DNA from: Penicillus capitatus
Lineage: Eukaryota > Chlorophyta
Assembly: GCA_965649825.1 (NCBI GenBank)
Contig: OZ287704.1
Location: 248,001 to 312,000, forward strand
Direction: 5' to 3'
Length of the DNA stretch: 64,000 nt
Each line of letters starts with the position of its first letter. Position 1 is the first letter of the stretch. This document shows positions 24,105 to 35,685 of this stretch, piece after piece. The notes beneath the pieces are model-generated. The model saw only the letters and a list, made by a program, of their open reading frames with translations, was not told the DNA's origin and ran no database searches. A program made the translations under genes and the position numbers.

Positions 24105-25317
24105 ACAGGAACAAGAATCGTTGAATAGAAAAACGGATTTTTTGATCATGCTTGTGTATAACAGTCGATTAAGGCAGAACATGTTTCTCATGTAAATTCG
24201 GGGAAGCTTGGCCGCCATAAATCGCATGAGTTCGTTGGCCTTTTTCTTCCGGCTCTCGAATTGTGGACCTAAAGTTCATGGTATTGTTTATCGACAGCCC
24301 GCGCAATACTGCTGACAAAATCTTATGGATTCCAAGGATTGAAAAGACTGAAAAACTTGTCCGATCCTAGAGAACTGACGAGGAGTGATGGAGTGCGTCT
24401 GTTTTTTCGGAGGATCTGATAACGAACGTCTCATCCGAAATATACCTGGCTGGCCAAAAAACACACAAACAGTTCGAATTGGACATCGCCACTTTTCAGC
24501 CGCTTTTTGCAATGCTAAAGGCTCTTGCAACAAAAACAGAAGGGGTGGAAGGCAATCGAGCGAATCTATTGAGTCGATCGCGAAACGCATTTGCAGAGGT
24601 GTTCGAAACGAGATAAGCCATCCAACCTCGCCGAGGGAGTCGTCGTCACACACATAAGAATTCGCTTGTCATGGCGCAAACGAACAACTCCTTCGTCCTT
24701 TCGAGCCGTTTATTCAAAATTGGGTGACCGGAAGATCTCTGGAGAAATTTCTTCCTTCGTCCTCTCAATTGGTGGCTAACAGGAATTCAACGCATACCTC
24801 TCAGAAGATCGCGCTCTGCGTGAAATCGATGATTGGAATGAACCCTGATTCTCTGTTGCTCCTGGCAAACAATTCTATATCACCTTACGGAGCCGTCCTT
24901 GCGCAAGAAACGATTGCTGGATGCCTCGATCATAGGCGCAATCTGTTAACAAACGACAGCATCAACCAACTCTGTTCTCGCAGCAGACGGCTCAGTCCGC
25001 GGGCATTCCAACCGTGATGTGCGCCGCCTGAGCACAGCACGCTCTTTTTGGAAGCCCGTTTTCAAAGAAACGGTTCGTGTGGACGCGATCGACCGCCGCC
25101 GAGCGAATGTAGCAACTGAGCTCGTCAAAAATTTGTTAACAGCCGTATGGCAATCCTTAGACAGAGAGGTTGTTGCACAACCTACAGTCAAAAGACTTCA
25201 CGTCGGTGTCCATTCAACCATCAATCAAGCTAACAGCAGATTCTTCAATCACAGAATGCCCCAGAGACGATCGACAGTCACGAAAACCGAAAAATCGTAA
25301 GTGAATTGAATAATAGC
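24105..25317. other. Intergenic stretch with unexplained open frames
   Basis: About 1.2 kb between converging genes. Plus-strand pieces near 24470-24610 (IATFQPLFAMLKALATK, FAEVF) and 24600-24640 (PSNLAEGVVV) look coding-like but lie in different frames, and no intact gene could be built. Frames at 24724-25017 and 25019-25300 have no motif. It may be a decayed gene. Confidence 0.3.
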
Positions 25318-27092
25318 CTACTCCAACATGATGCAGGCAAACTTAGTTGTGATGGTGCACTCGACATTGCGGCAGATCTCTTGTTCCACACACATTGTAG
25401 CGTAGGAACATTTTGTGTCTCCACAAGGCTGGAGAGGTGGAACTTCGCAATTCCCTTTGATGGTTCCGCAAACTCTCTCATAGGTCACCGTGCACGCATC
25501 TTTGGCCACCCTCTTGCATGGCCCTTGACCTTTCTTAACAACGTCCTTGCATTCTTCGACGTCTGTAAAATCGCATTTTGGTTCCTCTATGGTATCGCAT
25601 ACTTCCTTATCCACAGTCTTGCAGTCGTCTCGCTGGACCTTTTGGCAGACCTCTTTCTGGGTCTTCTTGCAGACTTCCTTCTCTTCAGTAGTGCACTTCT
25701 TGTTCGCGACATCCTTACAGTCCTGTACGGTCGTGCACTGCGTTTCTTCGGTTGTGGTGCAAGTCACAGCATCTGTGGTGGAGCACTTCACTTTGTCCAC
25801 GAGGTTGCATTCTTCGACCTCGCTCGTGACACACTGCTCTTTCTCCACATCAACGCAGACTTTCTTATCGACCGTCTCGCACACGACTTCGTCAAAATAC
25901 TCACACTTCAGTCCGTTGGCGGTTTCACATTTCTCGCCATCTTTGCAATCGGCGGCTTCGGTATCATCGTCGCACTCTCCATGAGTAACTTTTTCACAAA
26001 CCTTCTTGAGGATGTTCTTGCACACTTCTTTTTTCCCAATTACACAATCGCCGCCTCCTTCAGGGCAGATCTTCTTCGATACTTTCTCGCAAACCTTCTC
26101 TGGCACATCTCTGCAGCCAAATGTGAAAAGGCGTCGTTCTTTCTGCTATGGCACTTACATGCAGTGCTCTTTGCATTTGGGTTTGTTCTCACACCTCTTC
26201 TTCGTGATCGTTTTGCATTTCTTATCCGGCACCACATTGCATTCAGGCACCGTCTTTTTCTCACACTTCTTCTGTGGAGTTTTCTTGCATTCACGGACTT
26301 TCTCAGTGGGACAGTCCTTTTGTGCCTCCGTCTTGCACACTTTACGTGGCACTTTCTCACACTTTTCCACGGGTTTACACACACGATCGGATGCATTTGT
26401 GCAAACAGTGCTCGGAATTTTCGTGCACTCTTCCTGAGGCTCTGTACGGCAAACCTTATCATCGACTTTCTCACACACTTTCTCCGGCTCCTTGCGGCAA
26501 TTGACTTTCTTCGAGACGAGTTTACACTCCTTGCGAGGAACAATGTTACATTCTCTCACTCTTAGATCTTCGCACTGCTGCTCATCCACTTTATCGCACA
26601 CCTTTCTCGGTTTGTCCACACACACGTCGATGCCCGCGCACACTGGTAATGGCGGATCCGGATCTACTCGCAATGAACCCGCTATCCAGATGGTGGATGA
26701 TACGACGTCGTGGCTTACTCGGAACGCAAACGGGTTTCTTTTCGCAAACTCTTTGGTCATTTGCGTTGGCGCCTTCTGTCGAGAAGAGACTCAGATAAGA
26801 CTCGTGCCGTTTTGAATCGGCGTCTCACTTGGACAGGACTTAAAAATGCGAGGCTGACAGACATACCCAGGCGAACATACGTTACATCCTTCTGCCGGCC
26901 ATCACAACACACGTTTACTTACCCATGAACCTGAAAGGAAGCGAGACGAACCCGGGACGAGGGCACCACAGTGAACGGCAGGAGCCAAAGCCTACAGTGC
27001 AGTCACGTCGTTAGACAAAGAGAACAGCCGGCTGTCATCTTTCTGCTTACGAGCAACAGGGCAACGATGATGAGGTTAGGGGTGAAGTTCAT
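25318..27092 (-). CDS. Secreted cysteine-repeat protein
   Basis: Six exons (27092-27051, 26991-26931, 26891-26829, 26775-26719, 26663-26159, 26110-25318) sum to 1521 nt, 506 residues. The N-terminus MNFTPNLIIVALLLALAPA is a classic secretory signal peptide, and its first exon is exactly 14 codons. A short segment with GCNVCSPGYVCQ and VCEKKPVCVP follows. The remaining about 430 residues repeat a unit of roughly 8-12 residues with one Cys and many Lys, Glu, Val and Thr, such as KVCEKV, EECNLV, KVCVDV and EVCDTI. This implies an extended, disulfide-rich, charged surface or cell-wall protein. No enzymatic motif and no family could be named. It is not read as a toxin: nothing in it supports that. 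Confidence 0.7.
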
Positions 27093-27567
27093 CTTTGTCA
27101 GTCGGTGCCCTCTGAGCGAAGCAAACAGAGAAGACAACGGAGCCGGGACAGAAAATGGGACTATGAGTTCGTCGAGCTCGTTTCGCTTCGTTTTTGAGTT
27201 GCGCCAAAACAACGAACTGCTTACAGATAACAACGAACTTCTCAATGCGAAGAACTTCGCGATTCCACGTCAATCACCTCTTCACGAGGCACCTCTAATT
27301 ATGTCACAACGTTTGTGGACCTTACAGCAACAACAGTCAGCAGATTGGCATGCGAGACACAGGGTCCAATTGCAAAGCGGTTGATAACAGCCGTTGTCGC
27401 GCGCGTTTTCGAGACAGACCTTCCAAACAAAGAATGATAGCAATCTCAGTCTCGGTGTCATCCAAGTCGATCAGCGTCTAGAGAGAGCCGCAACGGCCGT
27501 CTGTACACCGAAAATCACCCAACCCAAAAGCAACGACTATCGACCCATAACACATCTGACTGAGGGA
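27093..27567. other. Upstream region of the cysteine-repeat gene
   Basis: About 475 bases between the 3' end of ADP-glucose pyrophosphorylase and the start of the cysteine-repeat gene (both minus). It should hold the promoter of the latter; no specific element was recognised. Confidence 0.4.
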
Positions 27568-28986
27568 TTAGATCACTGTACCATCGGGGATGACGGCTCC
27601 CTTCAATACCACCACAATTCCGCTGCGGATGATGTAGCCCTCTTCTTCGCAGATCTTCTCTTCGACATTGTCTTTGTTCGTGATGTGCACGTTCTTTCCA
27701 ACTCTGGCGTTTTTGTCGATGATGCAGTTACGGAGCACCGTCCCTTCTCCGATGCCCATGGGCACCTCGCCCTTCTCGATCCTTTCTTGACGGACTTCTT
27801 CTTTTTCATAGAAATCGGCACCCATGACCATGGCGTCTTGGATATCGCTACCAGCGCCGATAATGGATCTCAATCCAATCACGGCATGATGAATAGTGGA
27901 CTTCTCGATGTGACATCCATGGCTCACGAGAGATTTCGTGACCTTTGAGTCTTGAATGGAAGACGGATGCAGTCCACGAGGTGATGTGTAGATCGGATAC
28001 TCTGGATCATAAAATTCAAAGTTAGATGGATCTTCCGTCAGAGCCAGATTGGCGTCAAAGAACGAACGAACGGTTCCGATATCTTCCCAGTATCCATCAA
28101 AGAGATAAGCACTGAGATAGTAGCCTTCGTTGTTGGCTCCCGGAATAATCTCACTGCCGAAATCATTGGCATCCATGAACAAATCGTTCAGCAAATTGAG
28201 CAAGACGTCTTTCTTGAAGATGTAGACGCCCATCGAGGCAATGTATGGCTGCTCAGCTGCTTTGACAGAATCTAGACCCAGTACTGTGGTATCGACCTTC
28301 ATTGCCTCCAGATCGGCCCCTTTGGGCTTCTCTGCAAAGTCTGTAATGCGTCCCTTGTCATCGATCTTCATCAGACCAAAGTCTGAGGCGCGTTGATCAT
28401 CGCATGGAATGCAGGCGATCGTGACATCTGCGTTCTTCTCCACGTGGTTCAGCACAAACTTCATGTAGTCCATACGATACCTGACAACAACACATTGAAA
28501 AGTGTGACCTTTCAAAAAGCTGAGTAGGTCACACAAGTGATCGCCGGAAAGGACGACGATGTGTTGGATCTTGCGGTTGCGGACATCGTCCAGGATCCAA
28601 CTGTAACGCCGCACGGCGTCTGCTGTCCCTTGAAACCATTCCTGTGGATTCGTAGGGGACAGTGTCGCTGCAAGGACCTCGACAAACCCTGTCATCATCA
28701 CACTTGTCACACATTTCTTGTTCATTTCGCTCCACCCACCTGCATTGCGTTTTCCGGCAAAGGTAACACCTCGGTTGTACGTGCGGCCCACATGTCTGTT
28801 CAGAGAGGTCGAATTATACTGCGTCAGCACATAGATTTTGTTGACGCCGCTGTTAATGCAGTTGCTGATAGGAATATCGACGAGGCGATAGGCTCCACCG
28901 ATCGATACAGCTGGTTTTGCTCGAGACTTCGTCAAGGGATAGAGACGCGATCCGGCACCGCCTCCCAATATCACCGCTACGAACAT
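27568..28986 (-). CDS. Glucose-1-phosphate adenylyltransferase (ADP-glucose pyrophosphorylase)
   Basis: Makes ADP-glucose from glucose-1-phosphate and ATP, the committed step of green-lineage starch synthesis. Exons 28986-28740, 28688-28535 and 28480-27568 give 437 residues. Seen: the nucleotide loop [41 protein letters not shown], the catalytic-Asp motif GDHLYRMDYM (rebuilt across the second intron), FAEKPKG for sugar-phosphate binding, [12 protein letters not shown], and a C-terminal left-handed beta-helix ending [17 protein letters not shown]. The ATG sits directly before the catalytic fold, with no transit sequence and an in-frame stop about 36 bases upstream. It is therefore either cytosolic or missing an upstream exon. 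Whether it is a small or large subunit is not decided. Confidence 0.92.
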   Translation of the reverse strand: MFVAVILGGGAGSRLYPLTKSRAKPAVSIGGAYRLVDIPISNCINSGVNKIYVLTQYNSTSLNRHVGRTYNRGVTFAGKRNAGGWSEMNKKCVTSVMMTGFVEVLAATLSPTNPQEWFQGTADAVRRYSWILDDVRNRKIQHIVVLSGDHLCDLLSFLKGHTFQCVVVRYRMDYMKFVLNHVEKNADVTIACIPCDDQRASDFGLMKIDDKGRITDFAEKPKGADLEAMKVDTTVLGLDSVKAAEQPYIASMGVYIFKKDVLLNLLNDLFMDANDFGSEIIPGANNEGYYLSAYLFDGYWEDIGTVRSFFDANLALTEDPSNFEFYDPEYPIYTSPRGLHPSSIQDSKVTKSLVSHGCHIEKSTIHHAVIGLRSIIGAGSDIQDAMVMGADFYEKEEVRQERIEKGEVPMGIGEGTVLRNCIIDKNARVGKNVHITNKDNVEEKICEEEGYIIRSGIVVVLKGAVIPDGTVI

Positions 28987-29453
28987 ACGTCCATGCCACC
29001 TACTCGGCGACGCGAAAGATCACCGCAGACGGTATTGGAAATAAAACGCTCGACATTCGATTCCTGTCGCGCAGTCTCACTGAAAAGCGGTGCGCGGATC
29101 ACAGCCTGGATCTTTGCTGCTCTGGACGATCTGCACGTGTCAACATTTTGTCTTACATCGTCAACGAGCTTTGCTGCACCTACCCCTTCGGCACCGATTT
29201 CTTCGTCGTTCTCGCCACGAGTCGCGTTCCGCGAAACGTCGAGGTGTTCCATTTTCCAAGACGTCTTCTGAGAGGTGTCTGTGCTGCGCCGCGTGTGGCG
29301 AGTCTCGTCGATGGCAGACGGCCTTGCATCAACATCTTGCCGTCGAGTGGTGGTCGCTTTCCGCTCTATCGAACGTACGCACGTCTCATCATGCCTTGCC
29401 TGTCATTTCGTGCGGCCGCTCCAGTGTCCCATTTTGTTTTCCAGACGAGGAGG
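28987..29453. promoter_or_regulatory. Divergent promoter region, AGPase / KDM5
   Basis: About 470 bases between the divergent starts of ADP-glucose pyrophosphorylase (minus) and the KDM5 gene (plus). A 92-codon minus-strand open frame ending at 28977 could be an upstream leader exon of the former, but no splice into the catalytic frame worked. No motif-level promoter was recognised. Confidence 0.35.
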
Positions 29454-32400
29454 ATGCCGACCGCGAAATGTGAAGCACCCGTGTTCCGTCCGTCAAAAGA
29501 AGCGTTCGAGAACCCGTTTGACTTCATTGAGTCGATCCGAGCAGAAGCGGAGCCCTTTGGAATTTGCCGTATCATTCCACCACCCTGTTGGAAACCGCAG
29601 TTTTCTCTCGACCTCAAGACATTCAAATTCCCGACGCGTGTCCAGTCGATTCACCAACTCTACAAGCGCGATGCCGCGGATGAGACGAAGGATAGTTGGT
29701 GGGAGAGCTACGTTGCGTTTCAGCTGTCCGAGAATAGAAAACAGAGAACGCGAAACCCCATACTTGGTGGGAAGGAATTGGAACTCAGGCGACTGTACAG
29801 CGCCGTGGAGAAACGCGGCGGATATCACAACGTCTGTCGTCACAAGCTGTGGAAAGACGTGGCCAAGTGTTTACAGGTAATAGAGAACCTGACTGACGCA
29901 TGATTGAACGCAGAAGTGCAAGTGACGACGTGGTCTTCGAACGTGTGGATATTTAGGTGCATTTGTCGAATGGAAATACGACGTACAGTTTGCGCAATGT
30001 CTACGAGAAGTACCTCAAGGAGTTTGAGGAACGTAACCTGGGGAAGGGGTATGTTCGTTCGGATAAAGGGTCGTCGTCGTCGGCCATGAGAGAAGAGACG
30101 CATATGGAGGCAATGGTGAAAAGGATGAAACAGGAGAAGCAGGAAGAACCGACACAGCAGCAGAGAAGAAGGGTACGTGCGTTTGTTGGCGGAGAGAATC
30201 GAAAAGTGTAAGAAATAGTGTGATGCGGTGCAGAGACGTAGCAGTCGTCGAGTGCCGAGTAATCTGGAAGCATTGCTCTGCGAGCACTGTGGTGGTGGCC
30301 AGTTCGAAAGTTGCATCATTTTGTGTGACAACTGTCCAACGAACGAGACAAAGGGATATCACACTTTCTGTTGCTCCCCACCGAGGGACAAAATCCCAGA
30401 TGGGAACTTTTACTGTCCAGAATGCAGCGCGACGCTCTTCGGACGAGATTGCTTTGCAGCAGGCCCAGATACAACGTACGAAGAATTCACCTCCTACGCC
30501 GAGGAGTTTGAAGCCAATTACGATACGTCCAAGTCCTCACACGAAGAACTGGAGAGTGATTTCTGGCGCATTGTTGAGAATGGAGACGAGGCGATTGAAG
30601 TTTTGTATGGAGCAGATATTCCGACAGGTACTTATGGATCCGGCTTCCCAACAACGCTTAAGGATCCTGATGCCTCGCATCCCATGAATTTAAACAACTT
30701 GCCGCGATCCCCTGCATCTCTATTGAGTCTGATTTCAGATGACATTCCGGGGGTCATCGTGCCGTGGCTTTATATGGGGATGAAGTATTCTGCCTTCTGT
30801 TGGCATGTGGAAGATCATCTGTTCTATTCCATCAACTATTTGCATAAAGGAGCTGGAAAGAAGTGGTATGGTATCTCATCGGAGCAAGCGGAGGCTTTTG
30901 AGACATTGCTGCGAACAAACATACTGAGAGATCAACTGAGGGAACAGCCAGATCTGCTCTTTCACATCACCACCATGGTGGCACCCGATCGACTGCGGGA
31001 ACATGGCATTCATGTGTGTGAGACACTGCAAGCGGAGGGAGAATTTGTGGTGACATTTCCGATGGCCTACCATGGCGGTTTCAATATGGGATTGAATATT
31101 GCAGAAGCCGTCAATTTTGCACCGATTCATTGGCTGAAATTCCGCCGACATGCTTCCATGCGATACATCAACCACAGAAAACCACAAGTACGGACCACCC
31201 GATTCCGCATACCCCATACAGAGGATGGATGGATGCTCTGTTGCAGGTCATTTCAGTCGAAGAGCTCATTCTTAAGGCGGCTCTCGAGTCAGGAGACGCT
31301 TTCAAGGGACATTATCTATACGAAGAAATCAATAAACTGGCTCAAGAGGAAGAACTTCATCGTCTCACCCTTTGGAATCAAGGTACCGCCGCCGTTGTCT
31401 ATGAAGTTTCGATGTTGCCGTGGTTCAGGCGTGGTAAAGAGTATGAAGATTTCCAGCAGTCATGGATTGAAAGCAGGGGATACAGAAGATATCTGCTGTG
31501 TCATCTGCCGTGACTATCTTCATGTCTCAGCCGCCGTCTGTTCCTGCTGCCATCGTCCTGTCTGCGTCCGTCACGTCAATCAGCAATGCGAATGTCCAAT
31601 GTCTTCCAGAACACTGCTCTACCGTTTCACTCTTGCTGAACTGTACGACATTCGAGACCAGTCCAATGACACGTCACATCAGCCAATAGATATCGACAGA
31701 CCCTCGAAAGGCACCAAAAGAGGTGTCCATACAGACCTATGTGAGAGTCAAGGCCTGACGAAGTTTGTCGCGTTTTTGGATCAGTGGAAGCAAAGAGCCG
31801 AAGCGGTCTTGGATGCCGACGATGTCAATTCCTCAGAAATGGATACGCTGCTGTACGAGGCGATGCAGTTCTTATGGGGCGGGCACGAAGTCGATCCCCT
31901 GCGCTGTCTGTACGCGCGTCTGAGAGATTCGATCGATTGGTACAATGGTCTAAATCGACTGGGACACGGATCCGAAGCCAAGATCACTGTCGAGGAGCTC
32001 AATGCATTGATCAACAAAACGCCGCATCCCAGTGACCATCCAGGCGTCCAGAGACTAAAGGAGATGCGTAAAGAAGTCCAGGACTGGATCTTGGAGACGG
32101 AACGCGTTTTGCATCCGAGTGGAGACATTGAACTCGAAATGCTGACCGCCTTCTATGATAAAGGACAGAAGATGAATGTTCTGTTGCCTGGACTCAACCT
32201 CATCAAGGAACGTGTGGCAGACGCTTGTGCTTTGCAGCAGAGCATTCGTGCTGTCTTCCATCCAACACCTTCCACACCTTTGCAGGATGTGGATGAACTC
32301 AAGATGCTGCATCGACGAACCAGAGATCTGAAGATTTGTTTTGACGACTGCCGCCAACTGGAGGCATTTTTGTCTATGATTGACGAATGGATTGAGATGG

Positions 32401-35400
32401 CATCCTCCAAACAAGATTCAACACTGACTCTGGATGCGTTACGTGGTCTCCTTAATGAGGTGAGCTGCTGCTGCTGCTGTTGTTCATAGAGAGGGTCTGG
32501 AGGATGACATTGTCTGTGGGTAGGTTGGATGCGTTGCTGCCAATATTCCGATGCTTCTGGCCCTGCGCCAGCGGTTGAGAGATGCCGAGGCATGGAACAT
32601 TCGAGCCAAGGAAGCCGTCCAACACTGCGATTCGATTCCAGCCATGCAAGCTCTGTTGGAACACGGTCGCACTTTGAACGTGATCTTTCCTGAAATGACA
32701 ATGTATGAGATGAAACTGGCTCAGTTAGAATGGAAAGAGAGAGCAAGAGAAGAGCTCGAAAAACCGCAGCTCACGATGGATGTCTTGACCGATTTACTGG
32801 CACAAGGCAAACAATGCGGCGGACAGGACACAGATTTCTTCAAAGATCTCGACAACCGTATTCAGACAGCGCGTTCGTGGCAGGCCAGGGCGGAGTCACT
32901 GTTGAAGAGGATCAAGGATCCGTGCTTGGAAGGAGACAAAGTTTCATTCCACACTCTACATGTTCTCATGGAAGATCCAGCCATTTCGACCGTTTTCTTG
33001 CCCGAGGTTCAGGAATGCAAAGAGGTCTTTCAGAACATCCAGCCACTGGCGTCCATCATCGAACAGACGATGACAGGCATGCAGAGTGGCCAATCTCTCA
33101 AGTCATGGGAAGTGGCACCTGTTGTGGCACAAGCCGAAAGCGTTGCTGTCTATTTTGAACATCTGGCTGAACTGAAGCGGCGCATTACTCTTGCCGAGAG
33201 CTTCTCAAACAAGGCCAAGAACATGTTGACCATCGGTCTGCAGCTGCGCCATCTAGATGAACTGAAAGATTTCTTGAAGATGGGAGACGCTTTTGTTTTG
33301 GAACATGGATTCAAGATCGCCGAAATGGATATTCTGTTGGAATGGGATACGAGATTGCGTCTGGAATGGCTGATGCATCGCTTACTATGTGATCCCGAAG
33401 AGGAAGAGGAAACAGAGCAATCGGGTCTGCCACTCGACACGGTTCCATTTTCGCCGTTGGAGATTCTTCGACACCGTTTCTCCGAAGCTGTCCAACGGCA
33501 GAAGACAGAACCGGCACGCAATCGCGATGAGAGGCCGCAGTTGGACGCCGTCTCTGCTGTGCTGGAACAGGCGAAATGCGTCAACGCCAATTTTCAACTC
33601 ATCAGCCGATTGGAGCGTGCCTACGCTGGCGGACTGAGATGGACAGAGTACACACAGGAAACCTTGCTTGGCAATCGCAAGCTGAAACCCATCGAGATCC
33701 TGAATCTGCTACAGTTTGGCAAAGACAACAGTTTCAAGCTCGAAGGCATCGATCAGCTCGAAAGTCTCTTAACAGCTTACTCTCAGTGGACAGAGGATGT
33801 GCAGAAGAAGCTTGCTGCTTTGGAGAAAGCGCGTCTGCCGTTGGAAGATGTGCAGAAGCTGCTGGTGGAGATTCAGCGTTCGTCTGTTATTCCTGACGAT
33901 GAAGTGGTCGACAAGCTGAAATCTGTTGTCCAGCCAGCGATGGAACTGAGAGATTCTCTTCAGAAGGAGCTGCACGGAACACTCGATTCGCTGTATGTCA
34001 CGGTGCAGAAGGTGGCTTCTGTGCTCCAGTGTCGAGACTGGAAACTGGCAGGCTTCAATGGCTGCTACTGTGGACAGCTACAAGGACTGGAGCCGCTCTT
34101 GACCTGTGCTAAATGTGGACATTGGTATCATGCCTCCTGTATTCCGACCGTCACAAAGTCTTCCCGTCGCTGGCTCTGCAATGGATGCAAGAGTGCAGCA
34201 CACAGACTGGAGACCCCCACCTGTTTAACCCTACAGAATCATCTGGCTGCCTATCGCCTGCTAAAAGTATCCATGTCTGAAGAGCGCGTTCTGGAGGCGA
34301 TGCTTTACCACTATCAGCTCTGGTTGAACAAAGTGGAGGAATTGTTAACAAGACATGAAGCAAATCAGACAGCAGATAGAGACCCTGCTGCCGTTCTGGA
34401 TGTCTCTGAGCTGTCATGCATCTGGAAACAGTCCATGGTCATTGGCATTCAGAGCAAAGATGTGACCGAACGGGCCATTCGTGCCATCAAAGTGACACAG
34501 TGTCGTTCCATCATCCAGGAACATCTTCAGGACAGGGGACTCACGTCCTTCGACATTCCTCGATGCAGAAAGGAAGAGATTCCATTGCACATCATTGACA
34601 AAAAACCTCAAGTTGAGATCGTGCGCATGTTTGTTGAGAATTCTGTCCAAACAGAGGATCCTGAAAAGATGGATCCTCTGGTCCAGGCTGCCAAAGCAGC
34701 GCTAGCCGTTGTGTATCAGTGGGAAGCAGAATGTCAGGAATTGACGGCATTGCTGAACCGACACAGAGGTGAACCGATTGAGCAAGTGCCTAAAGAGCTC
34801 TTAAGGCGTACGAGCGAACACATTGACAAAGCAACGACCATCCGTGTCCAAGTCAATCGTGATGCTCTGGAGCATCTCATCTTTCAGAGCACAGCCTACT
34901 GCATCTGCCGTCAGACGAATGATTCTGAGCGGCCGATGCTGGCATGCGAGGAAGAAGATGAGTGTCCGATTCTCTGGTTCCATCATAGGTGGCCTTGTTT
35001 TGACGCATACGTCGCATAGATGATCATTTTGATCTGTGCTGTAGATGCGTGGGATTGAATGAGAACGAAGCGCCGCCACCTGGTTATCGATGTCCACATT
35101 GCTGTTTGCGCAAGAGTCAGCAGTATCCCTATGCCCTTCCTCGGGGGTCAGCTATGGAACTGGCCCGTCAGATTGGTGCCACACAGCATCGTACATCTCT
35201 TCCCGTACCCACACAGACACAACAGCCTCCTGTGTCCTCGTGCGATCCGGGACAGCAGATTACGATGCATGGAATGGACATTGCCTCGCTCTTCTCAGAT
35301 GTGGCATCGCGTTGGGGTCAGTGGACGGATATAGAGCGGTTAAGAGTCCTAGAACATGTGGGCGAATGCGTCCGAGAAGAATCTCGTAGAATTCACGAAC

Positions 35401-35429
35401 AGCAACAAAGGGCAATACACTATCGATGA
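29454..35429 (+). CDS. KDM5/JARID1-type histone H3K4 demethylase
   Basis: Fe(II)/2-oxoglutarate-dependent demethylase of methylated H3 Lys4. Exons: 29454-29876, 29957-30172, 30234-31187, 31247-31382, 31429-32459, 32524-34988 and 35045-35429; 5610 nt, 1869 residues. Order: JmjN (PVFRPSKEAFENP), ARID (VEKRGGYHNVCRHKLW), PHD1 (CEHCGGG to FYCPEC, about residues 227-275), then JmjC with HVEDH (iron ligands about H404 and E406), KKWYG and the distal iron His in AYHGGFNMG (about H493). A C5HC2 zinc finger (CCVICRDY to CECP) follows, then about 800 residues of helical PLU-1-like region, PHD2 (CYCGQLQG to WLCNGC) and PHD3 (YCICRQTN to RCPHC). All canonical domains are present, so it looks active. An in-frame ATG at 29391 is an alternative start. 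Confidence 0.94.
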
Positions 35430-35685
35430 ACAACACAGTGCGACTCTTGAAATTGGACACAGCGTGTTTGACATTGACCAGAAAGAATATCGATTTAAAT
35501 GATCCGTTGGCGTTTTTCTTGAGTGACAGGGTAAGGATCAAGATTCCTGTTACACTCAGAACAGGGCAGCTGCAAACAAGCATCTAGACAGAAATTTTGT
35601 TCTTCGGCCAACAGTAGCGCGATACACGCACAATGCGCCGTCCATTGGCAACAGAGGCGTGCACAGCGTCACCGTATCTACAAAA
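35430..35685. other. Convergent 3' spacer
   Basis: About 256 bases between the stops of the KDM5 gene and the MED15-like gene. No feature seen. Confidence 0.4.

Noticed and set aside
24590-24660. An RNA-ligase-like motif IV (EGVVV)
   Set aside because: Five residues are too short, the required Lys-containing motif I and motif V were not found, and the frame is broken. Kept only as a low-interest observation.
25318-27092. Reading the Cys-rich secreted protein as a toxin
   Set aside because: Its length, the irregular one-Cys-per-unit repeats and the lack of any toxin signature do not support this; a structural or wall role is more likely.
32461-32482. A GCT-rich run after KDM5 exon 5, read as a poly-Cys coding tract
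   Set aside because: It lies at the start of a GT-AG intron (32460-32523); splicing it out restores the PLU-1-like frame.
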